Shown here: piece after piece, positions 62,548-64,000 of the stretch
How the letters are laid out: each line of letters opens with the position of its first letter
Numbering within the stretch: the first letter of the stretch is position 1
Assembly (NCBI GenBank): GCA_964057225.1
Contig: OZ059894.1
Coordinates: forward strand, 2,232,001-2,296,000
Reading direction: 5' to 3'
DNA from: Auanema rhodensis
Taxonomy: Eukaryota; Nematoda; Chromadorea; Rhabditida; Rhabditidae
Length of the DNA stretch: 64,000 nt
Translations under genes and position numbers: made by a program
Notes under the pieces: model-generated
The model's database searches: none
The model's input: the letters and a program-made list of their open reading frames with translations, nothing else
What the model was told of the DNA's origin: nothing

Positions 62548-64000
62548 ATTCAACGAAAAAATTAATTCTTCAGGGTGAAAATCGAGGATATAAGTGTGAA
62601 CTTATATCAGTTGATATCTCGGTGCATTTTTAAGCTAGCGCAAATCTGATAACACAGATCGACGCAGCTTAAAAATCCGCATCGAATGCACTATACTACA
62701 TTGAGAAACGCTTAATACAAAAATTAGTTATGATCGTTTGAAAAATGATGCATTAGTGTATGTTGAGTTTCCATGTACACTCAACATTGCTTCCAAAAAC
62801 ATTTTGACAAAAATTTTTTCGAAAAATTTCGAAATAATTTAGCAAAAAGTAGATGTTTTTAGATTCCTTTTTTCAAGGCAAAGACGATGGACATTGTTAT
62901 TCAACGAAAAAATCAATTCTTCAGGGTGAAAATCGAGGATCTAAGTGTGAACTTATATCAGTTGATATCTCGGTGCATTTTTAAGCTAGCGCAAATCTGA
63001 TAACACAGATCGACGCAGCTTAAAAATCCGCATCGAATGCACTATACTACATTGAGAAACGCTCAATACAAAATGTAGTTATGATCGTTTGAAAAATGAT
63101 GCATTAGTGTATGTTGAGTTTCCATGTACACTCAACATTGCTTCCAAAAACATTTTGACAAAAATTTTTTCGAAAAATTTCAAAATAATTTAGCAAGAAG
63201 TAGATGTTTTTAGATTCCTTTTTTCAAGGCAAAGACGATGGACAATGTTATTCAACGAAAAAATAATTTCTTCAGGGTGAAAATCGAGGATATAAGTGTG
63301 AACTTATATCAGTTGATATCTCGGTGCATTTTTAAGCTAGCGCAAATCTGATAACACAGATCGACGCAGCTTAAAAATCCGCATCGAATGCACTATACTA
63401 CATTGAGGAACGCTTAATACAAAAATTAGTTATGATCGTTTGAAAAATAATGCATTAGTGTATGTTGAGTTTCCATGTACACTCAACATAGCTTCCAAAA
63501 ACATTTTGACAAAAATTTTTTCGAAAAATTTCAAAATAATTTAGCGAAAAGTAGATGTTTTTAGATTCCTTTTTTCAAGGCAAAGACGATGGACATTGTT
63601 ATTCAACGAAAAAATCAATTCTTCAGGGTGAAAATCGAGGATCTAAGTGTGAACTTATATCAGTTGATATCTCGGTGCATTTTTAAGCTAGCGCAAATCT
63701 GATAACACAGATCGACGCAGCTTAAAAATCCGCATCGAATGCACTATACTACATTGAGGAACGCTTAATACAAAAATTAGTTATGATCGTTTGAAAAATA
63801 ATGCATTAGTGTATGTTGAGTTTCCATGTACACTCAACATAGCTTCCAAAAACATTTTGACAAAAATTTTTTCGAAAAATTTCAAAATAATTTAGCGAAA
63901 AGTAGATGTTTTTAGATTCCTTTTTTCAAGGCAAAGACGATGGACATTGTTATTCAACGAAAAAATCAATTCTTCAGGGTGAAAATCGAGGATCTAAGTG
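62548..64000. repeat. Final monomers 179-182 and partial 183
   Basis: The copies at 62899 and 63250 match those at 56932-57633 in type ('aaaatgtag/gcaagaag', then 'aaataatttcttc/gcgaaaag'). The copies at 63601 and 63952 begin with 'aatcaattc' and 'gatctaag'. The last monomer is cut off by the window end at 49 bp. Confidence 0.8.

Larger units (their letters stand above)
1..64000. repeat. Satellite DNA array, 351-bp monomer, head-to-tail, fills the window
   Basis: The same sequence recurs with a period of 351 bp from the first to the last base, always in the same orientation. Monomer starts ('attcaacga') fall at 1, 352, 703, 1054 and so on. The register is changed only by a 77-bp expansion at about 12.55 kb and by eight single-T deletions between 44.9 and 54.8 kb. 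This gives 182 complete monomers and a 49-bp partial one. Copies differ at a modest set of recurring sites. The array has no interruption, inversion or flanking unique DNA, so it extends beyond both ends. Stop codons occur in every frame of the usual monomer and no conserved coding frame exists. Array size and layered repeats suggest centromeric or pericentromeric heterochromatin, which is inference. The satellite family is not one I recognise. Confidence 0.98.

Noticed and set aside
1-64000. CRISPR array
   Set aside because: The repeat unit is 351 bp with no short repeat/unique spacer alternation; every base belongs to the repeat.
1-64000. Terminal repeats of a transposon or LTR element giving the periodicity
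   Set aside because: No element body, integrase or transposase fragment, or target-site duplication appears. The inverted repeats are internal to each 351-bp unit and lie at fixed places in it.
1-64000. Assignment to a named insect satellite (for example the roughly 360-bp Tribolium family)
   Set aside because: Only length and AT-richness are similar; I cannot match the sequence to any named family from memory and a database search would be needed.

Overview
The whole 64,000-base window is one unbroken tandem array of a satellite DNA. The monomer is 351 bp and every copy lies in the same orientation. I see no gene, RNA gene, transposon, CRISPR array or unique sequence. Taking each monomer to start at 'attcaacga' (an arbitrary phase), there are 182 complete monomers plus a 49-bp partial copy at 63952-64000. 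By counting monomer starts, 173 copies are 351 bp, eight are 350 bp (one T lost from a T-run) and one, at 12286-12713, is 428 bp because of a 77-bp internal expansion. The first monomer is about 32% G+C.

Organism: a long, homogeneous, AT-rich satellite with layered higher-order repeats is typical of eukaryotic centromeric or pericentromeric heterochromatin. CpG is not depleted (13 CpG in the first monomer against about 9 expected from its C and G counts). This argues against a heavily CpG-methylated vertebrate or plant genome and leans towards an invertebrate such as an insect. That is inference; I do not recognise the monomer as a named satellite.

Monomer architecture: each copy carries a series of dyads. 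They are a 9-bp-arm hairpin (40-61 in the first copy), an overlapping ATATCA/TGATAT dyad (57-70), a compound inverted repeat (75-144), a 9-10-bp-arm inverted repeat (915-942 in the third copy) and a TTTTTCGAAAAA palindrome (268-279).

Layout: shared diagnostic variants let the monomers be matched into blocks. 1-10 kb is a mixed region with a duplicated dimer (2.8-4.2 kb) and an 8-monomer block (5617-8424) that recurs at 33072-35879. 10.9-19 kb holds two different 6-monomer-period duplications (about 2.1 kb). 19-33 kb holds three copies of a 7-monomer block, two copies of a 4-monomer block and a dimer duplication. 36-42 kb is a reshuffled mixture. 41.8-45.0 kb is a triplicated trimer (1053 bp). 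45.0-50.3 kb is a 5-monomer higher-order repeat of 1754 bp with one internally deleted copy. 51-55 kb is a dimer-based region. 55.2-61.3 kb is a tandemly duplicated 9-monomer unit (3159 bp), followed by a dimer duplication. Chimeric monomers sit at several block borders, as expected from unequal exchange or gene conversion. All comparisons were by eye, so block borders are good to about one monomer and no percent identities are given.
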